64,000 nucleotides of DNA from Kitasatospora sp. SUK 42. Lineage in GTDB: Bacteria; Actinomycetota; Actinomycetes; Streptomycetales; Streptomycetaceae. Where the stretch lies: assembly GCF_015776785.2 (NCBI RefSeq), contig NZ_LFMD02000002.1, positions 282,919 to 346,918 on the forward strand. Direction: 5' to 3'. Each line of letters begins with the position of its first letter. Positions within the stretch are counted from its first letter, which is position 1. Positions 53,441 to 62,299 of this stretch are shown here, piece by piece. The notes below the pieces were generated by a model that ran no database searches, had not been told where the DNA came from, and saw nothing but the letters and a program-made list of their open reading frames with translations. Position numbers and translations under genes: made by a program.

Positions 53441-54754
53441 TCAGGTGTCGAGCAGGTCGGCGGCCTGTTCGAGCACCGCCAGGGTCCCGGAGCTGGCGCC
53501 CCACGAGACTTCGGGGTGACGGGCGGTCAGGGCACGGTGGTTGGCGCGGCGGATCCGGACGGTCTCCCGGTCGAGCGGGCCGGTCGTCCAGGCCGTGGTG
53601 AGGGCCAGCGCCGCCAGTTCGACCAGCTCGGCGCGCCGGCTCGCGGAGGGCAGCGAGTCGTGGGCGGCCCACTGGATCAGCCGGTGGACGCGCAGGAGGT
53701 CGTGCGTGCGGGTGACCAAGCTGAGGCGGTGCAGGGTGCGGAGCGTCTCGTCGACGGCCTCGGCACTCGCACCGGCGAGGTACATGCGGGCGGGTTCGGA
53801 CGTGAGGACGTCGACCGGAACGCCTTCCGGGTCGAGGACGGAGGCGAGTTGGAGCACGGGGGTGGCCAGCGCGCCGGTGGCGGCGTCCGCGCGAGTGAGG
53901 GCGTCGGCGAGGATCTCGGCCACGCTCTGTTCCGAGCCGTCGGGATCCGGGGCGAGTTCCGCGAGGGGCCGGTGTTCGGCGAGCCGGGCCCGGTAGTCGG
54001 ATGCGGTGACGCCGGTGTCGGCCCGGTCGATCAGGTAGGCGGAGGCCAGGGAGAGGGCGAGCGGCAGGTGGTCGACGTCGTCGGCCAGGGCGGCGAGCTG
54101 GTCGGCCGGCCCGCCGAGACCGTGGGTGGTGAGCCGGTCGACCAGGTAGGCCAGGGACTCCACCGGACGGAACGGGCCGACCTCCAGAACCTGGCGCTCC
54201 TTCATCCGCAGGGACGGGTCGCGTCGGCGGGTGGTGACGAGGGTGCGGCCGCGCGCGGTGACCGGGGGCCAGAGGGCGCGGAGGTCGGCCGGGTCCGAGA
54301 CGTCGTCGAGGACCACCAGCCAGCGGCGGTCGGTGGTCCGCAGCCAGGACCGCAGGCGTTCCGGGTCCGCGGGTGCGGGGAGGTCGAGTTCGGCGGCCGC
54401 CCGGATGTAGGCCTCCTCCACGGAGCGACGGTCGGTGGCGCGCACCCAGAGCACGAAGTCGACGTACCCGCGGAGCAGCCGGGTGTGGGCGTACCGGGCG
54501 GCCAGCTGCGTCTTCCCGCTGCCGAGCATGCCGGTGAGGACGACGGTGGAAGCCCCGGCGGGGTCGAGGTCCACTCCGCGCGACTGGTAGGCATCGGCCA
54601 GTTCCGGGACGACTCCCACCTGCTTCGGCCAACGAGCCTGGCGCGTCGGCGCGCCGCCGGCCGCCCCGCCCGTCGGGACCCCGTTGACGTAACCCGCCTG
54701 GATGAGCGGTCCGTAGACCCCGCCGTCGATGTTGTTGCGGATCGGATCGGGCAT
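53441..54754 (-). CDS. NB-ARC (STAND) NTPase lacking its repeat domain
   Basis: 437 residues. The first 25 residues, NNIDGGVYGPLIQAGYVNG, form a short motif that I recall recurring at the start of streptomycete STAND proteins (N-x-I-x-GG-x3-GP-x-IQAG). NB-ARC follows: P-loop TGMLGSGKTQ, Walker B RWLVVLDDV, sensor TLVTTRRRD, and DHLPLALSLASAYL in the GLPL position, then a winged-helix region (LHRLSLVTRTHDLLRVHRLIQ). The protein stops at LEQAADLLDT, exactly where the TPR array of full-length relatives would begin. It lacks any effector domain, so it may be a minimal sensor or a truncated copy. The start is chosen by the motif; the ribosome site is weak. Confidence 0.82.
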   Translation of the reverse strand: MPDPIRNNIDGGVYGPLIQAGYVNGVPTGGAAGGAPTRQARWPKQVGVVPELADAYQSRGVDLDPAGASTVVLTGMLGSGKTQLAARYAHTRLLRGYVDFVLWVRATDRRSVEEAYIRAAAELDLPAPADPERLRSWLRTTDRRWLVVLDDVSDPADLRALWPPVTARGRTLVTTRRRDPSLRMKERQVLEVGPFRPVESLAYLVDRLTTHGLGGPADQLAALADDVDHLPLALSLASAYLIDRADTGVTASDYRARLAEHRPLAELAPDPDGSEQSVAEILADALTRADAATGALATPVLQLASVLDPEGVPVDVLTSEPARMYLAGASAEAVDETLRTLHRLSLVTRTHDLLRVHRLIQWAAHDSLPSASRRAELVELAALALTTAWTTGPLDRETVRIRRANHRALTARHPEVSWGASSGTLAVLEQAADLLDT

Positions 54755-55143
54755 GGCCCCAGTCTCACAGGTCGCGGCCCACGCGTGGAGCCCACGCCGG
54801 AGCGGTGCCAGGTCTCCATACGGTGAAAGAGGTCCCCTCCAACTGTTGAGATTCAGCTGCGCTACGCGCATCAACCGTCTTTCAACTGGGACCTTTTGAC
54901 TTTCCATACTTTCCCGAGGGACTCCCTTGGTCCGGGTCTTACTCTCGTCCTCGTTGACCCGGTTTCGACAAGTCTGCTTTGCTTCCGGCCACCGGCGGCA
55001 AACGGTCCCTCATCCCCACTTCACTGACTGTTCATGACGAACGGCCAGTGGGACCGCGTTGCCGTCGCCACTCCCCCACCGCCTTTCACTGTTCCGCCGC
55101 GCCCTACCGGAGCGGCGGTCGGTACGAGAGAGGAACCCTCACG
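54755..55143. other. 389-bp divergent intergenic region, locally AT-richer
   Basis: No gene is supported. Between 54830 and 54990 GC falls clearly below its surroundings and short inverted elements occur (AGGTCCC at 54828, GGGACCT at 54888). TTGACT (54896) and TTGACC (54954) resemble -35 elements but no matching -10 is spaced correctly. Confidence 0.5.
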
Positions 55144-56232
55144 ATGGGCATGTCCCCCACCTCCCGCCGCAACCGCGTCCGCGCCCTGACCGGGCTCAGC
55201 GCGCTGGCGCTCGCCGCCGCCGGATTCGCCGCCCCGGCCGCCCAGGCGGACCAGCCGGTCAGCGAGTTCGCCGGGCACTCCCACCCGTACCGGCACGGCA
55301 CCGTCCCGACCAAGGAGGCCGGCCAGAACGCGACCGCCCGTACCTCCAACCTGAAGTACGGCGGCGGCGTCGACGGCATCGGCGTCACCACCGGCGCGCC
55401 GAAGGTCTACCTGGTCATCTGGGGCTCCCAGTGGGGCAGCCAGGGCACCGACGCCAACGGCTACACCACCCTGTCCGGCGACCCGTCGGGCGAGGCCGTC
55501 CGCGCCCAGCAGCTGTTCAAGGGCCTGGGCACCAACGGCGAGACCTGGTCCGGCGTCATGACGCAGTACTGCGAGGGCATCGCCTCGGGCTCGACCAGCT
55601 GCCCGAGCGGCTCCGCGCACGTCGGCTACCCGACCGGAGGCGCCCTGGCCGGCATCTGGGTGGACGGGTCGGCCGCCGCCCCCGGCCAGGCCACCGGCAA
55701 CCAGATCGCCGCCGAGGCCGTGAAGGCCGCCGGGCACTTCGGCAACACCACCGCGGCGTCCAACCGCAACGCGCAGTACGTGGTGCTCTCGCCGACCGGC
55801 ACCCACCCGGACGGCTTCAACACCACGAGCGGCAACTTCTGCGCCTGGCACGACTGGAACGGTGACACCACGCTGACCGGCGGCGCGGCCCCGTCCCCCT
55901 ACGGCGACGTGGCGTTCAGCAACGACCCGTACGTGACGGACATGGGCAGCTCCTGCGGCCAGAACTACGTCAACAGCGGCAGCGCGGGCACCCTGGACGG
56001 CGTGACCATGGTGTTCGGCCACGAGTACTCGGAGACCGTCACCGACCAGAACCCGGCGGGCGGCTGGACCGACTCCACCGGCTACGAGAACGCCGACAAG
56101 TGCGCCTGGAAGGGCGTCGGCGGCACCGGCGGCTCGCAGAACGTGACCTTCGCGACGGGCTCCTTCGCCATGCAGGGCACCTGGTCGAACGCGGTCAGCG
56201 GCTGCCAGATCTCGCACGCGATCGTCCAGTGA
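55144..56232 (+). CDS. secreted protein with HExxE site, possible metallopeptidase
   Basis: 362 residues, ATG after GAGAGAGGAA. Sec signal peptide with basic start and cleavage after AAQA (about residue 35). The mature protein begins with YLVIWGSQWGS preceded by GVTTGAPKVY. It holds six cysteines (YCEG, SCPSG, FCAWHDW, SSCGQN, DKCAWKG, GCQIS). It carries FGHEYSETVTDQNPAGGWTD, an HExxE motif (H293, E294, E297) followed by an acidic loop, as in some secreted actinomycete peptidases. Catalysis is inferred only from this motif. No pro-domain is obvious. Confidence 0.7.
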   Translation: MGMSPTSRRNRVRALTGLSALALAAAGFAAPAAQADQPVSEFAGHSHPYRHGTVPTKEAGQNATARTSNLKYGGGVDGIGVTTGAPKVYLVIWGSQWGSQGTDANGYTTLSGDPSGEAVRAQQLFKGLGTNGETWSGVMTQYCEGIASGSTSCPSGSAHVGYPTGGALAGIWVDGSAAAPGQATGNQIAAEAVKAAGHFGNTTAASNRNAQYVVLSPTGTHPDGFNTTSGNFCAWHDWNGDTTLTGGAAPSPYGDVAFSNDPYVTDMGSSCGQNYVNSGSAGTLDGVTMVFGHEYSETVTDQNPAGGWTDSTGYENADKCAWKGVGGTGGSQNVTFATGSFAMQGTWSNAVSGCQISHAIVQ

Positions 56233-56251
56233 CGATCTGAGAAGGGGGGGG

Positions 56252-56288
56252 AGCGCCGGAGTGGGTCGTGCGGGCCCGCTCCGGCGCT
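56252..56288. terminator. hairpin between convergent genes
   Basis: AGCGCCGGAG pairs with CTCCGGCGCT around a 17-base loop, in the gap between the secreted protein and the response regulator. Confidence 0.6.
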
Positions 56289-56302
56289 TCGCCGTCTTCC
56301 GG

Positions 56303-56959
56303 CTAGGACGGCGCGACCAGCCCGAACTCGTAGGCGTGGATGACCAGGTGGACCCGGTCGCGGGCGTCCAGCTTGGTGAACAGCCGGGCCACGTGCGCCT
56401 TGGCGGTGGCCGGGCTGATGGTGAGCTCCTGGGCGATCTCCGCGTTGGACAGGCCCCGCCCGACCAGGGTCAGCACCTCGCGTTCGCGTTCGGTGATGCC
56501 CTCGGCGACCGCACGGCGGACCCGGGCGGCCTCCGGGCGGGCGGCGAACTCGCCGATCAGCCGGCGGGTGATGCCCGGGGCGAGCAGGGCGTCCCCCGCC
56601 GCGACGACCCGCACGCCGTCCAGGATGGTCTCCAGGGCGAGGTCCTTGACCAGGAAGCCGCTCGCCCCGGCGCGCAGCGCGCCGTACACGTAGTCGTCGT
56701 CGTCGAAGGTGGTGAGGACGAGGACGTGGGTGGGCAGCTCCGGGTCGGCGGTGATCCGGCGGGTGGCCTCGATGCCGTCCATACCGGGCATCCGGATGTC
56801 CATCACGGCGACGTCCGGGCGCAGCCGGTTGACCAGCTCGACGGCCTCCGCGCCGTTACCGGCCTCGCCGACCACCTCCAGGTCGGGGGCGTCGGCGATG
56901 AGCACGCGCAGGCCGGTGCGGATGAGCGGCTGGTCGTCGACCAGGACGACGCGGATCAC
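56303..56959 (-). CDS. NarL-type response regulator
   Basis: 218 residues, GTG overlapping the kinase stop by 4 bp. The canonical receiver has IRVVLVDDQ (acidic pair), VAVMDIRMPGMDG (phosphorylation Asp), VLTTF and GFLVKD (Lys), all present. The LuxR helix-turn-helix has ITEREREVLTLVGRGLSNAEIAQEL and ATAKAHVARLFTKL. It probably controls the divergent ABC exporter genes. Confidence 0.93.
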   Translation of the reverse strand: MIRVVLVDDQPLIRTGLRVLIADAPDLEVVGEAGNGAEAVELVNRLRPDVAVMDIRMPGMDGIEATRRITADPELPTHVLVLTTFDDDDYVYGALRAGASGFLVKDLALETILDGVRVVAAGDALLAPGITRRLIGEFAARPEAARVRRAVAEGITEREREVLTLVGRGLSNAEIAQELTISPATAKAHVARLFTKLDARDRVHLVIHAYEFGLVAPS

Positions 56960-58146
56960 GGTCCCACCTCCAGGGCGGCGTCTTCGGGGATCGGCAGTCG
57001 GGCGGCGACACGGAAGCCGCCCTCGGGGCGCGGGCCGGCGCTGAACCCGCCGTTCAGCAGGGCGACCCGTTCCCGCATTCCGGCCAGGCCGTAGCCGGTG
57101 CCGGGGGTCGCGGAGGACACGCCCGCGCCCAGGTCGACGACGGTGACGTCGAGCTCCCGCGGGCCGTACCCGACGGTGACGTGGCAGTCGCGGGTGCCGG
57201 AGTGCTTGACCACGTTGGTGACCGCCTCCTGGACGATCCGGTAGGCGGCGAGGTCCACCTCGGGCGGCAGGGTACGGGCTTCGCCCCGGCGGGTCAGCGC
57301 GACCCGCACCCCGGCGCCCGCCGCCTTCTCCACCAGCCGGTCCAACTCGACCAGCCCGGGGGTGACTTCGAGCGGCGCCTGCTCCCCCTCGCCCTGCCGC
57401 AGCGCGCCGAGCATCCGGCGCAGACCGGCCAGGGTCTCCCGGCTGGTGGCCTCGATCGCCTCCAGGGCGGTCCGGGTCTCGGCGGGCTGGGTGTCCATGA
57501 CCCTGCTGCCCATGCCGGCCTGGATCGCGATGATGCCGATGTTGTGGGCGACCATGTCGTGCAGCTCGCGGGCGATCCGGAGCCGTTCGGCGGTGACGGC
57601 CTGCTCGGTGGCGCGGCCCCGCAGGGCCTCGGCGTGGGCGCGGCCCTGGCGGATGGTGTTGCCGACCAGCCAGGCGATCAGCACGGTCGCGGCGAGGCCG
57701 GCGTAGGCGTAGGGGTTGACGGCGTAGCCGTTGACGGTGCCCCAGACGTACAGCCAGGCGAGCATGGTCAGCGGCAGCGCCACGGCGCTCAGCGAGACGA
57801 GGCGGGAGCGGGTGGCCGCGCAGTAGCCGATCACCGCGTTGGCGATCAGGAACTGCACCGGGCCGGTCTCCGGGGCCCGCAGCATCCCGAGCGAGAAGAT
57901 GCCGCCCGCCAGCGCCACCGCGACGGCGGCCAGCGGCAGCCGGACGAGCAGGAACGCGACCAGGGTGGTGACCACGGCGGTGACCACCAGCGGCATGTCC
58001 TCGGGGTTGCCCTGGTACTCGAAGAGGTGGCGCAGTTCGTCGGCCCGGGTGAAGAAGCGGAACACGACGACGGCCGTCCAGAACACCGCCACCCACACGC
58101 CCGCGGGCAGGCGCCTGAGCAGCGGCGGGCGGTGGTCGGTGATCAT
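56956..58146 (-). CDS. sensor histidine kinase (HisKA_3 type)
   Basis: 396 residues, ATG at 58146. About five N-terminal membrane helices without a big extracellular loop (intramembrane-sensing layout). The dimerisation helix with phospho-acceptor is RIARELHDMVAHNIGII, and the ATPase has N box EAVTNVVKHSG and G box TGYGLAGMRERV. It is the partner of the overlapping regulator. Next to an ABC exporter this suggests sensing of a membrane-active compound, by analogy with similar actinomycete loci. Confidence 0.93.
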   Translation of the reverse strand: MITDHRPPLLRRLPAGVWVAVFWTAVVVFRFFTRADELRHLFEYQGNPEDMPLVVTAVVTTLVAFLLVRLPLAAVAVALAGGIFSLGMLRAPETGPVQFLIANAVIGYCAATRSRLVSLSAVALPLTMLAWLYVWGTVNGYAVNPYAYAGLAATVLIAWLVGNTIRQGRAHAEALRGRATEQAVTAERLRIARELHDMVAHNIGIIAIQAGMGSRVMDTQPAETRTALEAIEATSRETLAGLRRMLGALRQGEGEQAPLEVTPGLVELDRLVEKAAGAGVRVALTRRGEARTLPPEVDLAAYRIVQEAVTNVVKHSGTRDCHVTVGYGPRELDVTVVDLGAGVSSATPGTGYGLAGMRERVALLNGGFSAGPRPEGGFRVAARLPIPEDAALEVGP

Positions 58147-58280
58147 GACGCGATGGTAGCGGCGGGCGGTTCGGCGGCGCATTGGCCCGCGGGCGTAGTC
58201 CCGGGGGCGGGGGCGGCGGCTCCCGGTTGTGGCCCGCCGCCCGATGCCCGGTGACGGCCCTGACCGGCACCGTTGTCCCC

Positions 58281-59192
58281 GTGATCGAGATCGAACGACT
58301 GACCAAGCGGTACGGCGCCACCACGGCCGTCGACCAGTTGACCTTCACCGTCCGGCCGGGCACCGTCACCGGCTTCCTCGGCCCCAACGGCGCGGGCAAG
58401 TCCACCACGCTGCGGATGATCCTGGGCCTCAACACCCCCACCGGGGGCGCCGTCACCGTGGCCGGGGTGCCCTTCGCGAACCGGCCGCGCGGCCTGCGGC
58501 ACGTCGGGGCGCTGCTGGACGCGGGCGACGTGCACGGCGGGCGCAGCGCTCGGGCGCACCTCGCGGCGCTGGCCCGCGGCAACCGGATCCCGCTCGGGCG
58601 GGTGGACGAGGTGCTGGCGGAGGTGGGGCTCGGCAAGGCCGCCGGGCGGCGGATCGGCGGCTACTCGCTGGGCATGAAGCAGCGGCTCGGCATCGCGGGG
58701 GCGCTGCTCGGCGACCCGCCGGTGCTGCTCTTCGACGAGCCGCTGAACGGCCTCGACCCGGAGGGCGTGCTGTGGGTGCGCGGGCTGTTCCGGCGGCTCG
58801 CGGACGAGGGGCGGACGGTGTTCGTCTCCAGCCACATGATGGCGGAGATGGAGCACACCGCCGACCGGCTGGTGGTGATCGGGCGCGGGCGGCTGATCGC
58901 GGACGAGAGCCTCGTCGAGTTCTCGGCCCGCAACGCGGAGACCTCGGTGGCCGTACGGGCGCCCGAACTCTCCCTGCTGGTCGACGCCTTGCGCGCGGAG
59001 GGAGCCGAAGTGAGCGTGGTGGAGCCGCAGTTCGGGATCGTCACCGGCATGCCCGCCGAGCGGATCGGTGAACTCGCCCTGCGGCACGGCGTGGTGCTGC
59101 ACGAGCTCGCGACTCGTACGTCGTCCCTGGAGTCGGCGTTCATGTCCCTGACCGCCGACAGCGTCGAGTACCTGGCAGGAGAGGCCCGATGA
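58281..59192 (+). CDS. ABC exporter ATPase
   Basis: 303 residues from a GTG at 58281; GTG at 58251 is an alternative and neither has a good ribosome site. Walker A GFLGPNGAGKSTT, Q-loop region replaced by LLDAGDVHGGRSA, signature YSLGMKQRLGIAGALL, Walker B VLLFDEPLNGLDP and H-loop VFVSSHMMAEM. The C-terminal 80-residue extension is typical of exporters of the DrrA/BcrA type. The stop overlaps the permease start by 4 bp. Confidence 0.92.
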   Translation: MIEIERLTKRYGATTAVDQLTFTVRPGTVTGFLGPNGAGKSTTLRMILGLNTPTGGAVTVAGVPFANRPRGLRHVGALLDAGDVHGGRSARAHLAALARGNRIPLGRVDEVLAEVGLGKAAGRRIGGYSLGMKQRLGIAGALLGDPPVLLFDEPLNGLDPEGVLWVRGLFRRLADEGRTVFVSSHMMAEMEHTADRLVVIGRGRLIADESLVEFSARNAETSVAVRAPELSLLVDALRAEGAEVSVVEPQFGIVTGMPAERIGELALRHGVVLHELATRTSSLESAFMSLTADSVEYLAGEAR

Positions 59193-60031
59193 GCACCATG
59201 ACGGTTGGATTCGCCGAGCCGGCACCCCGGTTCACCGATCTGCTCGCCGCCGAGTGGATCAAACTGCGCTCGCTGCGGTCGACGTACTGGGTGCTGGCGC
59301 TCGCCTCGCTGGCGGCGATCGCGATCAACCTGAACGCCGTCCACTCCGACCTGACGTACATCGACAACCCGCCGCCCCGGATGCCGGGCATACCACCGTT
59401 CCGGTACGACGCGCTGTACCACAGCCTCAGCAGCATCGCGTGCTACCTGATGGCGATCGCGGCCGGCAGCCTCGGGGCGATCACCGTGTTCGGCGAGTAC
59501 ACCACCGGTCTCGTCCGCACCACCTTCGCCGCCGTGCCCGACCGGCGCGGGGTGATCGCCGCCAAGGTGCTGCTGATCGGCGGGATCACCGCGCTCGCCG
59601 GGGCGGTGGTGTCCACGGTGTCCTTCTTCGCCTGCAACGCGATGCTGGCCTCCCGGCACGTCGGACTCTCCATCACCGAAGGGGTGAGTCTGCGGGCCGT
59701 CCTCGGCTACGCGGCGATCGTTCCGGTCTGCGCGCTGATCGGCATGGCGGTGGGCGCGCTGCTGCGGCACGCCACCGCCTCGATCGTCTCGCTGGTGATG
59801 CTGTTCTTCATCCTGCCGCTGATGTTCGGCGGGGACCGCTACCGGTGGCTGAGCGAGATCGGCAGCCACCTGCCGCTGGCCACCGTCAACCGGCTCACCT
59901 ACAACCCCGACTCCTCGACCACGATCTCGAAGTACGCCCCGAGCGTGCTGGACTCGTGGATCACCATGGGGGTGTGGGCGGCCGTCGCGGTGGCGGTGAC
60001 GATGGTCGTGGTGCGGCGCCGGGACGTGTAG
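59189..60031 (+). CDS. ABC exporter permease
   Basis: 280 residues with six membrane segments in the ABC-2 arrangement. The N-terminal LLAAEWIKLRSLRSTYWVLAL is the usual entry helix of this family. SSIACYLMAIAAGSLGAITVFGEYTTGLVRTTFAAVPDRRGVIAAK follows, with the coupling-helix pattern GEYTTGLVRTT. It forms an exporter with the preceding ATPase, divergent from the two-component genes. Confidence 0.92.
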   Translation: MSTMTVGFAEPAPRFTDLLAAEWIKLRSLRSTYWVLALASLAAIAINLNAVHSDLTYIDNPPPRMPGIPPFRYDALYHSLSSIACYLMAIAAGSLGAITVFGEYTTGLVRTTFAAVPDRRGVIAAKVLLIGGITALAGAVVSTVSFFACNAMLASRHVGLSITEGVSLRAVLGYAAIVPVCALIGMAVGALLRHATASIVSLVMLFFILPLMFGGDRYRWLSEIGSHLPLATVNRLTYNPDSSTTISKYAPSVLDSWITMGVWAAVAVAVTMVVVRRRDV

Positions 60032-60047
60032 ACCGGCCCGGACGGGC

Positions 60048-60803
60048 TCAGGCCGCGGCCGCCTTGGCACGGAAGGCGCGCAGGGTGTCGGCGGGGACGC
60101 CGCAGGCGGGCAGGAAGGCGGCGGCGCCGCCGTGGCGGGTGTGGATCCGGGCGAGGAAGACGGACATGGCCTCGGCGGGGGCCTCCAGGAGCGGGGCCGG
60201 GATGGTGAGGCGGCGGCCGTCGGGGTCGGTGACGCGGGTGGGGCCCTGGCCGTTGAGGGCGGTGCGGTGGCGTTCGGCGAGGCCGGCGAAGATCTGCGGG
60301 AGGGCGTCGGCGGTGCGGGCGTAGTCGGCGACGATGCGGTCGGCGGGGATGCCGAGGAGGTCCAGCAGGAGGGCGGTCAGCAGCCCGGTGCGGTCCTTGC
60401 CGGCGGCGCAGTGCAGCAGGACGGCGCCGGGGCGGGTGGCCGCCTCGACGGCGGCGGCGACGGCCTCGGGCGCGGACTCGGCGAGCAGGAGGTAGAACTC
60501 GCCGAGGTCGGCGGCGGTGGCCATGGTCGCCATGTGGGCGGTGAGGGCGTCGGTGGCGGGGTTCACCGGGGCGGCGACCACGGACACCCCGGCGGCCTCG
60601 GCGGCGGCCCAGTCGTCGGGGCGGGTCTCGCGGGGGGCGCGCAGGTCGACGACGGTGCGGATGTCGCAGCCGCGCAGCTGGGCGACGGTGGCCTCGTCGG
60701 CGGCCGGGAAGGGCTGGGCGGAGCGGTAGAGCACACCGGGGCGTATCCGCAGGCCCTCGGGGTCGCTGAGGACGGCGGGGTCGCGGAAGTTGACCAGGGA
60801 CAT
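60048..60803 (-). CDS. tyrosine/serine protein phosphatase (Y_phosphatase3)
   Basis: 251 residues from the ATG at 60803. The phosphatase loop HCAAGKDRTG (C-x5-R with Cys nucleophile) lies near residue 131. The N-terminal NFRDPAV...RPGVLYRSAQP and VVDLRAPRETRPDD match bacterial PTPs of the LipA/TbpA-type family (PF13350). The C-terminal RIHTRHGGAAAFL completes the domain. No kinase gene is adjacent. Confidence 0.9.
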   Translation of the reverse strand: MSLVNFRDPAVLSDPEGLRIRPGVLYRSAQPFPAADEATVAQLRGCDIRTVVDLRAPRETRPDDWAAAEAAGVSVVAAPVNPATDALTAHMATMATAADLGEFYLLLAESAPEAVAAAVEAATRPGAVLLHCAAGKDRTGLLTALLLDLLGIPADRIVADYARTADALPQIFAGLAERHRTALNGQGPTRVTDPDGRRLTIPAPLLEAPAEAMSVFLARIHTRHGGAAAFLPACGVPADTLRAFRAKAAAA

Positions 60804-60988
60804 GCGCAGGGCCTTTCGGGTGAAGCCGTACGACGAGCATAAGGAGACATCCGGGCGACTGGGTGTCCACCCCTCCGCTCCGGCCCGGCCGGGCCGCGCG
60901 AGCGGTGGCGCGCCAAGGCCCCGGCCGTAAGGATCCTGGTAAAGTTCACCGCCCAAAAATCAGGCCGTACAGGGGTTGGCAGGACACG

Positions 60989-62104
60989 GTGACCGAGGCG
61001 AGCGAGTGCGACATACCCACCGAGCTGGCCGAGGCGTACCTCGTGCTGCTCGCCGACGTCTCCCGCACCGGGCGGCTGCTGCGCCGGGACGAGCTGGAGG
61101 GCCTGCGCCGGCTCGGTGAGCAGTGTGCCGAGGCCGGCTACGGGCTGCGCGAGGTGGTCTCGCAGTGCCTGGCGACGGCCCGCCGGGCCTGGCAGACGCT
61201 GCCCGGGACGACCGCCGCGGGCAGCGTCGGCGAGCTGCGCCGGATGGGCGACGCCGTGCTGGCCGCGACCGATGCCGCGCTGGCCGCGCTCGGCGAGGGG
61301 CACGAGCGGGCGCAGCGCCTGGCGGTCCGCCAGGAGGAGGCCGCCAGACGGGAGTTCATCGACGACCTGCTGTTCGGCCGCAGCGACCTCGGCCTGCTCG
61401 CGGAGCGCGCGGAGCGGTTCGGGCTGCGGCTGGCGGGCGCGTACACGGTGGCGGTCGCGGTGGGCGACGAGCCGTTCGCGGACGTCCACCCGCTGGTGCA
61501 CCGGGTGGAGCGGGAGCTGGCCGGGCGGTTCGGCGAGCGGGACGTCCTGCTGGCCAGCAAGGACGGCCGGCTGGTGTGTATCGCCCCGGACTCCGAGCGG
61601 GCCGTGCTGGAGGCCTTCGCGGACCTCACCCTGCGCCCCGGACCCGGCTACCGCCCGGTGCTGCGGGTGGCGACCGGCCGCCGGCACTCGGGGCCGAGCG
61701 GGGTGCCGCGCAGCTACGAGGAGGCACTGGACGCGCTGGACTACGCGCAGCGGCTGGGCCTGCCCGCGCAGCAGCTGAAGGCCGAGGAGCTGCTGGTCTT
61801 CCCGGTGCTGATGCGCGACCGGGCGGCGATGGCCGACCTGGTGCGCAGCGTGCTCGGCCCGCTGACCGAGGCGCGCGGGGGCGCCCGTCCGCTGCTGGAC
61901 ACCATCGCGGTGCAGGCGGAGGCGGCGTACGTGAACGCGGAGGCGGCGCGCCGGCTGGGGCTGAGCGTGCGCACGCTGAGCTACCGGCTGGAGCGGATCA
62001 GGGCGCTCACGGGGTACGACCCCTCGGACGCGCTGCAGCGCTTCACCCTGGAGACGGCGGCGATGGGGGCCCGGCTGTTGGACTGGCCGGACCAGCCGCT
62101 CTGA
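60989..62104 (+). CDS. PucR-family transcriptional regulator
   Basis: 371 residues from the GTG at 60989 (GCAGGA five bases upstream). An N-terminal helical domain (1-115) is followed by a CdaR/GGDEF-like region with YTVAVAVGDEPF and RVATGRRHSGPSGVPRSYEEALDALDYAQRLG. The C-terminal PucR helix-turn-helix is LLDTIAVQAEAAYVNAEAARRLGLSVRTLSYRLERIRALTGYDPSD. Signal and target are unknown. It is divergent from the phosphatase gene. Confidence 0.92.
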   Translation: MTEASECDIPTELAEAYLVLLADVSRTGRLLRRDELEGLRRLGEQCAEAGYGLREVVSQCLATARRAWQTLPGTTAAGSVGELRRMGDAVLAATDAALAALGEGHERAQRLAVRQEEAARREFIDDLLFGRSDLGLLAERAERFGLRLAGAYTVAVAVGDEPFADVHPLVHRVERELAGRFGERDVLLASKDGRLVCIAPDSERAVLEAFADLTLRPGPGYRPVLRVATGRRHSGPSGVPRSYEEALDALDYAQRLGLPAQQLKAEELLVFPVLMRDRAAMADLVRSVLGPLTEARGGARPLLDTIAVQAEAAYVNAEAARRLGLSVRTLSYRLERIRALTGYDPSDALQRFTLETAAMGARLLDWPDQPL

Positions 62105-62299
62105 GGCGCTCCCCCGAACCCGGGCCGACCTGCCCGAAGCCGTTCTGTTGCCCTGCTGTTGCAGTGTCACGGGCGGCGCACGTTCCAGGGTGTCAAAGGG
62201 GCGTAAAGATTGCCGGATCCTGGCAATGTGCGGGCGCCCCCTCCACTGTCATGATCTCCCCGGCGCCGATGCGCGGCGCCGGAGGAGAGGCGGGGGAGC

